NCBI GenBank assembly: GCA_006176705.1
Contig: QRFJ01000082.1
Coordinates: forward strand, 1-64,000
Direction of reading: 5' to 3'
DNA length: 64,000 nt
Origin: Cocos nucifera
Lineage: Eukaryota; Streptophyta; Magnoliopsida; Arecales; Arecaceae
The translations under genes and the position numbers were made by a program. A model generated the notes under the pieces. It was not told the DNA's origin. It saw only the letters and a list, made by a program, of their open reading frames with translations, and made no database searches. This document shows positions 1 to 11,746 of this stretch, in pieces (position 1 is the stretch's first letter; the number at the start of each line of letters is the position of its first letter).

Positions 1-1604
1 CTCAAAGTTCGTGAAGGTATCTCCAAAATATGTGCTAAGCATCGACACCATGTCTCTCACGATGCCCTCTAGATGAGATGCGCGCTCCTCAGCCTGATCT
101 ATCCACATTATAGCATGATTTGCCTATACCAATGCTGCATCAAGCTCCTCCCAACTAACGACATCGAAAGCCTATGAAGAGACACTCACCTCTGACCAAT
201 AGCTGATCGGTATATGTCCGGGCTTGCATCAGATCCTCTTAGAGTATTCAGGCCCCAAGACCTAAGACAGATGGTCACAGGGGCCAGAGGTATCCAGGCC
301 CTCGCTTGTGAGCGCATCTAACTGATCCTATAATTATAAATATAAATAAAATTTTATAAAAAATGCTATAATACTAATCATATATACTAATATATTTAAT
401 ACTTACAAAAATTCTTTCGATCACGGCATTCATCGGCCTGTCCTTCTTGTCCGTATGGCTGGATCGAAAGATCTCGTTATGGTTGAACATCACTCCATCT
501 CTCATCAGCTATAATAATGGATTAGTTTATCAAAAATATAAAAAAAAATATTAATTTAATTTATCTAATAAGATTTATAATTTATTATCTACATGATTGG
601 CCATAGACTTATAGTCGAGAGTGTACGTATACTCCTGGGCTATCCGATTCTGATGGAAGATAGCCTAACAAGTATTTAAATAAATAATAAATATTTTAAA
701 AAATATTTAAATATAATTTTAAGTATATTAAAAAATTTAAAAGTTAGTAATTTTACCTCAAACTCCTGGCTCCTCTAATGTGTAATCATCCTCTCCCACT
801 GACTCAGAGGACAGTCCTGTATCCAAGAAATAAGCTCCTCTGAAGTGTTTCGTCGGTGCTCGAGCAATTTTCTGTGGAGGTTGACCTTGTAGCCCCGATA
901 CAACTCTTCAATCTTCTTCAGTCGGACATCTCGAGCTCTCTCATAATCAGGAAAGTTGTATCTTATTTGCACAAAATTATCAAAAGTCAGTTACAAAATT
1001 ATTCTAATCAAACATAGTGTAAACATGTAAAATACATAAATATAATTAAGATGCACTTACCCATATCTCCTCCCACACCTGATCTCTGACAGTACCATCC
1101 ATCAATCGCTAGTCTCTAGGCTCTACGAAAATAATGTCTGACCGCCTCACAAGCACTCCAAAAAAGAAATATATCTTTCACGCGATCTTTCCTACTGGCC
1201 TCCCCTTCGAATCATACTATACCATCATCTGATGCTGGCGGTTCCACACATGCGTCATACATGTGGGATCGTAAAATATCCTACTGGATGATGCACCTAT
1301 AATGAAAATACGTTATATAAATATATAAGTATACAAATACTATATAAAAAATAAATAAATAATATAATAAAAATATATACTCAGATGTCGGTGGAGTAGC
1401 ATGCATCAAAGATGTGGATGATGGTAGAGGCTCAAATGCCAGTGGAGTACTAGATGCTGTCGGTGGAGTAGATGCCGATGGTGGAGGTTCCTAAGCAACT
1501 GATGCGGAGGTGGATGGAGTATGCTCTGACTGCTCCTCAGATGCTAAACTCCGCGTAATCCATCGAGAGATAGGGGTGAAAGCTAGATGGTATTTTGGTG
1601 CCAT
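1..1604 (-). pseudogene. TNPA-like (Ptta/En/Spm, Transposase_24 class) transposon gene, decayed and partial
   Basis: The likely start codon is at 1,604 (reverse strand), giving MAPKYHLAFTPISRWITRS and a Ser/Thr/Pro-rich first exon to about 1,382. Later exons at about 1,295-1,065, 972-757, 665-590 and 510-430 match, piece by piece, the gene in CACTA-A and CACTA-2. The best piece, 757-972, reads through the shared motif ERARDVRLKKIEELYRGYKV and ends with WIQDCPLSQWERM. The C-terminal exon runs off the left edge. A stop interrupts the first exon. Members of this class encode accessory subterminal-repeat-binding proteins of En/Spm elements; that role is from family knowledge, and family assignment here is by motif and context only. 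Confidence 0.65.
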
Positions 1605-1789
1605 CGTGACCTGCAATGTTAATGAACATTAACCAATATAATATGTTGAACAATAATCAAAGATATGCCTAGATACCATTCATACAATTATATATAAATA
1701 TACGTATACCAAAGATTATGTACACTAATCAATTGATGGGTCTATCGCTATGCAATGCAATAAACAAAAGCAACAAGATGGGAGTTCTC

Positions 1790-1990
1790 TTAGCTGCCAG
1801 CATGGCCCACAGCATGACCTATCGGTATGATACGACCTAAGGCACGAACTATCGGTACGGCATGACCCAAGGCATGGCACGGTCCAAGGCATGACATAGC
1901 ACGATACGGCCCAAGGTAGGACACGATCCACGGCATGGCATGGCATAGTCCACGACATGGCACGACATGGCCTACAGGCATGGCTCAAAT
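1790..1990. repeat. Degenerate GGCATGGCACGG-type tandem cluster inside CACTA-1
   Basis: Irregular repeats built from GGCATGGCACGGTCC, GGCACGACC and CATGACC-like words fill about 200 bases upstream of the transposon gene. Shorter versions lie at the same relative place in CACTA-2 (about 10,364-10,405), CACTA-A (about 28,515-28,580) and CACTA-4 (about 57,600-57,790), so it is part of the element. Short reading frames through it are not convincing genes. Confidence 0.7.
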
Positions 1991-2219
1991 GCAGAGCTCC
2001 GCGTAGTCATTTGAGGGGCGGAGGTTGCGACCTATAGGCAACAAATTTAATATTTTGAACAATAATATTAGAAACACATCAATAAATAGACTCTAATAAT
2101 TTATACCAAAATATTGAAGTCATCACCTAGTGGCATCTACAATATGCACATCACCATCGCTCCTAACAAATGTGTGTGGGACCTCGACAGTACCAGATAA
2201 GTTTTATCCTAGACTGCCC

Positions 2220-3215
2220 ATCTTCCACTCAATCTCCATCATCGACGAGGTCGGACCCCCTCCCTGATCCCTCTCTCGATCTCCCTCTCTCCCTCTCTTG
2301 ATCTCATCCCTCGTCAGTGAGGTTGGACCTCCTCCCTCCCTCTCTCCCTCTCTCGATCTTCTTATCGGCGACGGCGGCGAGGCCGAACCCCTCCCTCCCT
2401 CTCTCTCTCTCGATCTCCCTTACCGATGATAGTGGAAAGGCCGGACCCCTCCCTCCCTCTCTCTTTCTTAGTTTTGGGTTTCAAAATTGGGTCTGGATAC
2501 TCGGGATCCATTAGGATTCGGATTTGGTACTTTAAGTATGAATCAATCGGATATTCAGATCTAGACCCAATTTTGAATATTCAGATTTCGATCCGAATCT
2601 GACCCATTGATAGATCTAGTTCAGTGATTAATAAATAATACTATAAAATTAAAATAAAAAATATACCTACAACTATAGAGAGGGGGTCGCACCAAAAGTT
2701 TCGAGGATTGCCAGCGATGGCGCTGGAAGAAGATGACAACGCTAGAGGTAACCTACGAAATAATAGTAAGATAGTGAGATAGAGAGAGAAGAGAGAGAAT
2801 GAGAAAGAGGAAAGAGAGAAAGAGGGAGAGGGGGCCTGAAGGGGCACCATGATGGGGAGGCCAAGGGATGGGGAGGGCAGGGGGTGGGCGACTGAGGATG
2901 GGGAGGTAGGGGTCGTGGCGGCCGGGGATGGAGAGGGCAGGAGCGAGCGGCCGGGGATGGGGAGGGCAAGGGCAGCGGGCGGCCATGGTCGGGATGGGTA
3001 GGGCGGGGGGCAAGCGACGGCGGCTGGGGATGGGGAGGGTGGGGGACGGGCGACCGAGGATGGGAAGGGTAGGGGCAAGCGACAGCGGCTGGGGATGGGG
3101 AGAGGCAAGGGTGGACAGTCGGGGATGGAGAGGGTGGGGGGCGGGCAGCCGTGACTGGGGATGGATGGAGTCTCACCGACATGGAGAGGAGGAGAGAGAG
3201 AGAGAGAGCATGCAT
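2220..3215. repeat. CT-rich then GA/GGGGATGG-rich low-complexity leader region of CACTA-1
   Basis: At 2,220-2,480 the plus strand is dominated by CTCCCTCTCTCGATCTC words; at 2,760-3,215 it is dominated by GGGGATGGGGAGGG words. Both blocks recur, with different copy numbers, in CACTA-2, CACTA-A and CACTA-4 between the palindrome and the transposon gene. Long Pro/Ser- or Gly/Arg-rich frames cross it in several phases, as expected from biased composition, so I do not call them genes. Confidence 0.75.
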
Positions 3216-3399
3216 GGAAAGAAAGAAACATTGAGGATTTTTAATCTAACCTATGACAGCGATTTTTGAACCGCTGCCATAGATCTATGGCAATGATTAT
3301 GGTAAATCATTGCAATAGATCTATGGTAGTAGTTTATAATCACTGCCATGGATCTATAGCAGTGATTTTTAGTAACCGCTATCGTAGGTTAGAAATAAA

Positions 3400-4385
3400 T
3401 TTTTTTTTATTTTTTTTAAATATTATATAGTTTTAAAATTTAATGCTCATCTTCATCGTTCATTATCTAAATAATTATTATTAGAGTGTCATCACAAAAG
3501 ATCACCTCGATCCGATGGTCCTAGCTTCATCGATCAAAAAAATTTGATTTCAACGATCACGAATGATGATGCGATGACTGATAGATGGAGATCTTCGATC
3601 GATCTAAAAATTTACAATGATGATCTCGATGATATTTGTAGCATACTATCAAAGTTTTACTTCAATCGAATATCATTATCATAGTAAATTTAGTATAGAA
3701 TTATTTCGATCGTTAAATTAGAAATAAATGATCAAATGGCTAAACGGCATTCAATTACGAGATAATTTTTTAGTTAAATTATTTTTACTATAATTTTAAT
3801 CATTTTATACAATGATGATAGTAAAATTTAAATCATTTTCGTATGAACTATTCATGTTAAACAGATATTGTAAAAGCATGAGCATATATATATAACAACC
3901 AATGAAGTTTAAGAATGGTTATCAGACGGCGTATAGTTTTAGATCATTCTTAGTCTCACAAGTTGAATTTTATAATCACCACCATAAAAAATAATTAAAA
4001 TTATAGTCAAAATCTTTTATAAAAAAATTATCTCATAATCGGACACCATCTGATCCTTTGATCACTCATTTATTATTTAACGATCGAAATTAATCTATAC
4101 TAAATTGACCAAGATAATGATATCCGATTGAAGTAAAATTTTGATAGTATGCTACAAACATAACTAAGATCATCATTGCAGGTTTTTGCACCTATCAGAG
4201 GTCTCCATCTATCAGATCATCGTATCATCATTCGTGATCGTCGAAATTAAATTTTTTTGATCGATGAAGCTAGGACCATCAGATTGAGGTGATCTTTTGC
4301 AAAGATACTCTAATGATAATTATTTAGATAATGAATAATGAAGATGAATATTAAATTTTAAAATTATATATTATTTAGAAAAAAA
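3400..4385. repeat. Imperfect palindrome module (copy in CACTA-1)
   Basis: The left arm starts near TATTATATAGTTTTAAAAT at about 3,421 and the right arm ends with its reverse complement near 4,378. Both arms carry the shared words TAAATAATTATTATTAGAGT, ATCCGATGGTCCTAGC and GTAGCATACTATCAAAGTTT in opposite orientation, separated by an asymmetric centre around 3,850-3,960. It lies between two blocks of subterminal repeats (3,250-3,395 and 4,400-4,660). Confidence 0.85.
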
Positions 4386-4674
4386 ATAAGAAAAAATATA
4401 TTACAATGATTACAAATAACCGCTGCCATAGACCGACGTATGGCAGCGGTTATAAGAAACCATTGCTATTGGTCAGACATATGGCAGTGGTTACAAAAAA
4501 CTGCTGCTATAGGTCCAATCTATAGCAGTGGTTACAAAAAATCGCTATCATAGGTCGGATATAGATCAGATCTATAGCAACATTTTCTTATAACCGCTGT
4601 CATAGACTCTATTACAGTGGTTTTAAAAATCGCTACCATAGTATGCACTGCCATAGGCTTTTTTTGTAGTAATG

Positions 4675-6226
4675 AAACTCTATCTAATAGAGTTTGATTT
4701 CAAAATAATTAGCCTATTTAGCTTGGTCCACAATAAGCTTGCTCTATAAGAAAGAAAGAAAGCAAGTGAGCATGTGTGAAGGGCCTGGGAGAAGTGGATT
4801 CCACGAACAAATAAGAGGAATAAGGCATGGGGAGGGCATGGGAGTCCAAGTGATGCAAGGAGAGAAGTCCTAGTCTCACTAAAACTTTTATTTTGACTTG
4901 GTCAAATAAGCTATTTGAACCAAATAAAATCTAAATTAATTCAACTCAATTAGAATAGGTCTTAGTCTAATTAAGATCTTAATTAAATCAGATTAAATTA
5001 AATATAATTTAGATTTAATTTTTAATCAAATTAGAAATTTGGTTGATACTAGTCCTAATTAAACTAGGACTAGTTCTTTCTTGCAATTGGCTTATCCAAT
5101 AAGTCAATTGGACTTGATCCAATCAAGTTCAAATCAAATCTAATTAAATCATATTTAATTAAACTTAATCTTAATTTTCTGACTTAATTAAATTAAGTTA
5201 ATTAGTAATCTAATTGCTAATCGATCCTCCTGCAATACTTACACTAGATTAAACACCAATCGTATTGATCATTTAATCCTAGAAAGATTCTTAATCGTTG
5301 ATCAACCATCCGATCGGATCATGAACTCTAATGTGTGTGACCCCATAGGTCCGAACTTAAGTCAGTAGCATAGAAATAAATTTTTATACCAGTCAAAATA
5401 ATCATCTAGTAATGGTATCTGATGATCGAATAGGTCGAATATATAGAACAACATCCTTAAAACCCATGTGGATATAGTTTTCATATAATTCATTCTGTTG
5501 ATCAAAATGCTCGTAGGACACTTGAGAGTTAAACTATCAACTCTGATCAGGCTATCTATATTATATTTCAAAATACCAAATTCATCTTATGGATTATTCT
5601 GACCAAGATTTTGCTATATTGAAATACAGTGATATATTCTAATCCAACTCTTAGAGTAGTCAATTCCATCTTCATCATACACCAACTTTGTGAGTACTTG
5701 ACTATGTCCAAAAGCCTTCCATTATTGAATTAAAAATTCAGTTAATCCAGTACCAAAGCACAGTAAGTTGCTTGCAAGCTACTGAGGTGATCTCAGATCT
5801 AAGAGATATTTATATCTATATCCCATCAGAGACATTCTCAACAGTAGAATGCTCTGAAGTTAACCATGTTCAGTGATGATGTATCCCTACATCTCATTTA
5901 TATGCCATACCAGTATCTCCACACTTCTTGATTAAAAGGATAACCAACCTATATGGCATACAATAATCTATGCTCGATAGATGCTGTCATCCTTATTAAC
6001 AGCCTATCATTTGATCGTGAATAGTTTTAAGGACTAATCAATAAATTCTCTCTTTATCGAACCTAAATAGTCCTAAGGAGTTCATCACAATAATGGAGTT
6101 CGTTAGAAGATGAAAACTTATGATGAAAATATTAAAAATATATTTTATTAATTAATAAATTAATTATAATTATAATATAGCTCAATTATTAATAGGCTGA
6201 TGATTGACTTTGGGATATATTTTTCA
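4675..6226 (-). mobile_element. Inverted copia LTR fragment
   Basis: Read on the minus strand, this segment follows the 3' LTR at 15,375-16,920 over its length: start region AATATATCCCAAAGTCAATC, then a stretch with the phrase TAGATGCTGTC, then GACCTATGGGGTCACAC. The plus-strand end TTTTTCA at 6,226 is the LTR terminus (TG...CA type). The other end is cut by CACTA-1, which inserted after the phrase AATAGAGTTT of the LTR. Because it is inverted relative to the gag-pol to its right, it is either a second, minus-oriented copy or a product of inversion. Confidence 0.8.
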
Positions 6227-7178
6227 ATAATATGGTCTTGCATGAACTATTATGTTGATCTAATCAAGACTAATTAAACCAGTTGATATCTAAGGTAAAT
6301 CAGATCGGTAGTCTTTAATTAGCAGTCCACTTATCCGACCATTTTTGATGGTATCTAAGGTAAGCTTTGGAAGACCCTCAGACTGATCAAACTTACTTGG
6401 TCTCTTAGTAAAATTATGTTTTGATTGGATCACTTGACTATTCAAGCTGATCTATGTCAACTAGGTAAATTAGTATGACTAACTTAGGTGCTCCTAGACC
6501 AGCCTATTAATGGTCTCCCTTAAGCTGACTTAGTGAAGTCAGTAGAAAGATCATGACAAGCTGGTTCATCTAACATTTTCTCTTCTTTAAAATTAAATTT
6601 TCTAAAATTATTAGATTTCTAAAATAAAATAGTTATTGTGATAACTAGATCATAGCCTCTCATTAAGTGGGTGATAATGGGTCCATTAGCTAGATAATCA
6701 TTGGAGGCCCAAAGGCCTGGTGTTTATCGGCTGATGGGATTATCATTCATGATATGATTTCTTGACCGTATCTTTCTAAATGGTGGTTAGGTTGACCAAC
6801 CAAAGTTAGGCTTAATGATTCATTAAAAAAATGATCAAGTATAGTCATGTTAATGGTTGGACCTAATCGGATCTTTTCAGTAGAGGCCAAAGCCTACTGA
6901 TTAGGGACTGAGATAAAAATTTAATTACTAAAAATTATTTAAAGAAATAATTAGTTATGAATCTATCCTTAGATGTACATGGATTGGCCAACCAAAGTCG
7001 AGCTCATGTGCAGTCTATATGGATTCTAATATCCACTAAGAAATTAGGATAATTTTTCGAATTGAAGGTAGAGGCTATGAGTTTGAATAAAATAGTGAAA
7101 GAATTTTTTGATTAAAGTCCAAATCTTTAGGTATAATAAATCAATTACTAATTAGAGTATGATTTTTTTTATGCAGAT
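6227..7178. other. AT-rich region between inverted LTR fragment and copia gag
   Basis: No long reading frame, no match to other parts of the window that I can see, and no clear primer-binding site of the TGGTATCAGAGC type. It ends directly at the gag start codon at 7,179, so its right part is probably the untranslated leader of the plus-strand copia element. A stray repetition, TTGATGGTATCTAAGGTAAG near 6,345 resembling GTTGATATCTAAGGTAAAT near 6,282, is the only internal structure noted. Confidence 0.4.
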
Positions 7179-7436
7179 ATGGTCATTTTTCTATCACTTC
7201 GATCTTTGTTGGACAATGATAAGTTGGTGGGACCCAACTTCGATAGCTGCTATCAAAAATTAAATATAGTCTTGGAGTATGAATGGATCCTGCATGTGTT
7301 GACGGATCCTGCACCTAAGGAGCCAAGTATCAATGCAAGTGGAACAATCAGAGACACTTACCAGAAATGGCTTAATGATCGAATTATGGTGCACTACATT
7401 ATGTTGGCTACCATGAGCAATGAATTCAGTCGCAGA
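7179..7436 (+). pseudogene. Ty1-copia gag, N-terminal part
   Basis: The frame from ATG at 7,179 gives about 86 residues with the pattern typical of plant copia gag: LVGPNFDSCYQKLNIVLEYE, then WILHVLTDPAPKEP, then TYQKWLND and HYIMLATMSNEF. Reading is broken at RRYYY where CACTA-2 begins; the last codons of the open frame belong to that element's terminus. The gag continues after the insertion at about 11,747, with roughly 30 expected codons missing. Confidence 0.8.
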
Positions 7437-8008
7437 TACTACTACAAAAAAGAGCTACGATAGTGGTTCGTAATCCCTATCGTAGTCCAAAAATCGCTGC
7501 CATACACTATAGCAGCAGTTTTCTAACCGCTGCTACTGTGGCCATCGCCGTAGCTCTATGGCAGTGGTTATTGTAGTGGTTGTTAGAACCGCTGTCATAG
7601 ATAGTCTATTGCAGTGGTTTATAAACTGCTATAATAAATCGACCTATAGCAGCGATTATGTAACCGCTGCCATAGGTTATCTATAGCAGCGGTTACATAA
7701 CCGCTGTCATTGATAATCAATAACAACGATTTCTTAACCACTATCATAGATCTAATGCAGCGGTTGGCATCATTTACATTAGAAATCTATGATAGTGGTT
7801 GGCATAAATATGGCAATGATTATAAAATCACTGTCGTAGATCTTGAATAATTAAAAAAATAAAATTTTTATTTTTTTATATATTTTACCTAATAAATATA
7901 GATATATAATATAAAAAATATATAAAAATATAAAAATTATTCTAAAATACTAAAATTTTATTATCAAATAAAATTTATTATAAAATTTTTTTAAAAAAAT
8001 AAAATACA

Positions 8009-9711
8009 TTAAAAGTCTCCTAAATCTACATCATCATCGTCATCATCGTCATCGAGAGCCGGAGATAGAGCTGGAGCTGGAGCCGAAGATGAAGCTGGAG
8101 CTGGAGCCAGAGCTAGAGCTAGAGCTGAAATATGGGCCAACATATCCTCGAAGCCCGAGACTCTAAAATGCATGTTGAGCGTCGACATCATCTCTCACGA
8201 TGCCCTCCGATGAGATGCATGCTTCTTAGCCCGATCTGCTCGCATCGCAGCATAATCTGCTTGTGCCAACACCTCCTCAAGCTCCTCCTAACTGACGACA
8301 TCGAAAGTCTGTGAGGAGACGCTTGCCTCAGACCAGTAGCTCATCGACATGTATCCGAGCCTGCATCAGATCCTCCCAGAGGGCCTGAGATAGGTGGTCA
8401 TGGGGCCCAGAGGTATCCGAGCCCTCGCTTGTGAGTGCATCTAACTGATTCTGTAATTATAAATTAAAATAAAATTTTATGAAAAATACTATAATAGTAA
8501 TCATATATACTAATATATTTAATATTTACAAAAATATGCCCGATTGCGGCATTCATCGACTTGCCCATCTTGTCCGTACGGCTGGATCAGAAGATCTCGC
8601 TATGGCTGGGCATCACTTCATCTCTCACCAACTATAATAAAGAATAAATTTATTAAAAAGATGATAAAAAATATGAATTTAATTTATCTAGTAAGATTCA
8701 AAATTAATTATCCCTCTATGCATACGATTGGCCATAAACTCGCGGCCTAGAGTATGTGTATACTCCTGGGCTGCATGATTCTTTCGATTTTGATGAAAGA
8801 TAGCCTAACAAATATTTAAATAAATAATAAATATTTAAATAATATTTAAATAAAATTTTAAGTATATTAAAAAATTTAAAAGTTAGAAATTTTACCTCAA
8901 ACTCCTGGCTCCTTCAATGTCTAACCATCCTCTCCCACTAACTCGGAGGATAGTCCTGTATCCAAGGAACAAGCTCCTTCGGAGTGTCTCGTCAGTGCTC
9001 GAGCCATCCTCTATGGAGCTTGACCCTATAACCCTGGTACAACTCTTCGATCTTCTTCAGTCGAGCATCTCGAGCCCTCTCATGATCGAAAAAGTCGTAC
9101 CTCCTCTGCATAAATTTATCAAAAATTAGTTACAAAATTATTCTAATAAAAAATATATAGTATAAACATATAAAATGCATAAATATAACTAAGATCCGCG
9201 TACTTATCCATATCTCCTCCCATACCCGATCTCTGACAGCAGCATCCATCAAACATCAGTCTCTGAGCTCTATGGAAATGATGTTTGACCGCCTTACAAG
9301 CACTCTAAAAAAAGAATGCATCTTCCATGTGGCCTTTCCTACCGACGTCTCCTCCACATCATACTGCACCATCACCTAATGCTGGTGGTTCTACATATGG
9401 GACCATGAAATATTCGACTGGATGATGTACTTGCAATGCAAATATGTTATGCAAATATATAAGTGTACAAATACTATATAAAAAATAAAGTTGTGCTAAT
9501 ATAATAAAAATGTACACTTAGATGCCTGCAATGGTAGAGACTCAGCTGCCGATGGAGTAGATATCGTCGGTGGAGTAGATGCCGATGGTGGAGATCCCTG
9601 AGTAGTTGATGCCGAGATAGACGGAGTTTGCTCCGACTGCTCCTCGGATGCTGAACTACGTATAATCCGTCGAGGGGCAGGGATGAAAGCTAGATGGCAT
9701 TTCGATGCCAT
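8009..9711 (-). pseudogene. TNPA-like (Ptta/En/Spm, Transposase_24 class) gene of CACTA-2
   Basis: Start codon at 9,711: MASKCHLAFIPAPRRIIRSS, followed by a Ser/Thr/Pro-rich tail to about 9,515. Exon-like blocks with the same spacing as in CACTA-A lie at about 9,440-9,205, 9,110-8,900, 8,815-8,730, 8,640-8,540, 8,450-8,300 and 8,290-8,009. The last ends in an Ala/Pro run and the acidic tail DDDDDDDDVDLGDF before the stop at 8,009-8,011. In-frame stops and frameshifts in the middle exons argue for a dead gene. The small acidic C-terminus is conserved in three copies, which helps fix the gene end. Confidence 0.65.
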
Positions 9712-9779
9712 CGTGACCTATAATGTTAATGAACATTAATCAATATAACATCGTGACATATCAAATTCTATTCACTCAA

Positions 9780-9895
9780 AAGTTGAGCCGACTCCGTGCC
9801 TGAGACATCCGGCTAGGGTCCTCTCCCAGCCGGCTCGATCACGACCCAAGCTGGCTCAACTGCGTATCCAAGCCGGCTCGGCTGTGTGCTATCCC
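9780..9895. repeat. AGCCGGCTCG motif cluster upstream of CACTA-2 gene
   Basis: Repeated words AGCCGGCTCG, AGCTGGCTC and GTTGAGCCGAC, about 30-45 bases apart, lie 70-190 bases upstream of the start codon at 9,711. The same words occur at the matching position in CACTA-A (29,045-29,170) and, unexpectedly, within both LTRs of the unrelated element at 25,054-36,166. Confidence 0.75.
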
Positions 9896-11410
9896 CTCGA
9901 TCACTCCCTCTCTCTCTCTATCGATCTCTCTCATCGGCGATGGTGACGAGACCAAACCCTTCCCTTCTAGCTTTTTCATCTCTTGATCTTTCTCTCTCCC
10001 TCTCTCGATCTCCCTCGCCAATGAGGTTGGACCTCATCCCTTCCTCTCTCACTCTCTCGATCTCCCTAACCAGCAAGGCCGGACTCCATCCCTCTCAGTG
10101 ATGTCGACGAGGTCGGACCCCCTTCCTCCCTATCTCGCTCTCTCGATCTCCCACTCTTTTCCTCTCAATCTTCCTCACCGATGAGGCCAGACCCCCTCCC
10201 TCCCAATGATGGTGGCGAGGCCAGATCCCTTCCTCTCTCAAGTATAAACCTATCGGATATTCGAATTTAGATTCGGTATCGATAATTAAAATTAGATCTA
10301 AATCTGAATATCTAGATTCTAATCCAAATCCAATCCATTGATAGATCTAGTCCACAGTCACCGACATGGCACGACCCAAGGCTACCACCACGGTATGGCC
10401 CAAAAACTATGGCATGTAGATAATTATAATATTTATAATAAATATTTATAATATTTATTATAAATATTTTATAAATTATTATAAATATATATAATTAATA
10501 AATAATACTATAAAATAAAAACTACGGCTATAGAGAGTGGATCACACCAAAAGCTCCGAGGGTCGCCGGCGATGATGCTAGAGGAGGATGATGGCACTAG
10601 AGGTAACCTGCAAAATAAGCAAAATAGTAAGATAGAGAAGAAAAAAATTAGAGAAAATGGAGTGAGCAGGGGCGACTGGGGATGGGGGGCCAGGGGAGGG
10701 GCATAGTGACGAGGGGCTGAAGGAGGCTTCGCATTCGGGTCGGAAGAGGGTCAAATGGTGGTGGGGGGGGTGGGTTCACGGGGCAAAGAAGGGTGGAGGG
10801 GGCTCTTGGAGGGGTTTGGTTACGCACCGAGGTCGGAGGAGGATAGAGTGTGGGGGAGGGGTTTCACGGGGGCTGGTGGAGGGTCGAGGGTGGATGGAGG
10901 TTCACCGAGGGGTTTCACAAGGGCCGAGGAGGATCGGATGGGGTTCGTCGGAGGGGATTCACTGGGGATCGAGGAGGGTCGGATGGGGGGTTGGGGGTGG
11001 GTGGGGTTTCGCAGGGGGTTGAGTGAGGGTGGAGGGGGGTTCGTTGGAGGGGATTTTGCGGAGGGCCGAGGGAGGATTGGATGGGGGTTCGTCAAGGGAG
11101 TTTCGTTGGGGCCGAGGAAAGGGTTGGATGGAGGGGTGGAGGGTCGGGTGGGGGTGCGGGAAGAGTTGGGGGTTGGAGAGGGAGGGGGAAAGAGGGCGAT
11201 GTCGGTCGAGGGGGAAGGAGGGGCGACACCGATCGAGGGGGAGGAGGGGCGACGTCGGTCGGGGGAGAGGAGGGGCGACGCCGATCGAGGGGGAGGAGGG
11301 GTGATGCCGGTCGGGGGGGAGGAAGGGCAACGTCAGTCGGGAGGGAGGAGACTCATCGATGACAAAGAGGAGGGGGGAGAGAGAGCGAGAGAGATCGAGT
11401 GCGCATGAGA
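9896..11410. repeat. CT-rich, AT-palindromic and GA-rich leader region of CACTA-2
   Basis: From left to right: CT-rich words (9,900-10,240); an AT block of nested TATTTATAATAAATATT palindromes (10,425-10,500); then GA/G-rich sequence. The last includes a roughly 27-base minisatellite with the core GGGGGAGGAGGGGCGACG (11,200-11,345). Gly/Arg-rich frames here, one 217 codons long, follow from composition and repeat phase rather than from conservation. Confidence 0.7.
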
Positions 11411-11554
11411 AGGAAGAAAAAATTTAAGAATTTTTAACCTAACCTACCACAGCGATTATCGAATTGCTACCATAGATCTACGGTAGCGATTATCAAATCG
11501 CTACCATAGATCTATGGCAGTAATTTTTGATAATCGCTGTCATAGATGAAAAAT

Positions 11555-11746
11555 AATTTTTTTTTATTTTTTAAATATTATATAATTATAAAATTTAATG
11601 TCCATCTTCATCGTTCATTATCTAAATAATTATCATTAGAGTGTCATCGTAAAAGATTGCCTCGATCCGATGGCCCTAGCTTCATCGATCAGAAAAATTT
11701 GATTTTGATGATCACGAATGATGATGCGATGATCTAATAAATGGAG
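11555..11746. repeat. Truncated arm of the palindrome module in CACTA-2
   Basis: Matches the first about 190 bases of the arm at 3,405-3,595, including TAAATAATTATCATTAGAGT and GCCTCGATCCGATGGCCC. The rest of the arm, the centre and the second arm are absent; the next base belongs to copia gag. Confidence 0.8.

Larger units (their letters stand above)
1..4674 (-). mobile_element. CACTA-1, CACTA/En-Spm DNA transposon, 3' side cut by window edge
   Basis: The right boundary is the degenerate terminus GTAGTAATG at 4,666-4,674, the reverse complement of a CACTACTAC-type end with one changed base, preceded by a T-run as in the other copies. Reading leftward (element 5' to 3') there are subterminal repeats of the type CTATGGCAGCGGTT, a palindrome, more subterminal repeats, a GA/CT-rich low-complexity block, and a decayed TNPA-like gene that leaves the window at base 1. 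The order matches CACTA-A at 26,265-31,482 in reverse. The other terminus and target duplication lie outside the window. Confidence 0.85.
7437..11746 (-). mobile_element. CACTA-2, truncated CACTA element inserted in copia gag
   Basis: The left end is TACTACTACAAAAAAG at 7,437, a CACTACTAC terminus with its first C changed to T. Subterminal repeats (7,450-7,850; for example AACCGCTGCCATAG) follow, then the 3' end of a minus-strand TNPA-like gene (8,009-9,711), the leader and GA-rich regions, subterminal repeats at 11,440-11,545 and the first part of the palindrome. Homology stops at about 11,746 inside the palindrome arm, at the word AATGGAGA, and gag resumes. The second terminus and roughly 1 kb are therefore missing, probably by deletion. 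Confidence 0.85.

Noticed and set aside
2641..3231. Pro/Ser/His-rich frames of 157-196 codons
   Set aside because: They lie in GA/CT-rich tandem repeats of CACTA-1, overlap in several phases, and are not conserved in the equivalent blocks of sister elements.
7450..7850. CRISPR-like array of short inverted repeats
   Set aside because: Repeat spacing is irregular, repeats are both orientations and belong to CACTA subterminal regions in a eukaryotic genome.
10755..11408. 217-codon Gly/Arg-rich frame
   Set aside because: Compositional frame through a G-rich minisatellite in CACTA-2; three other frames are open across the same repeat.
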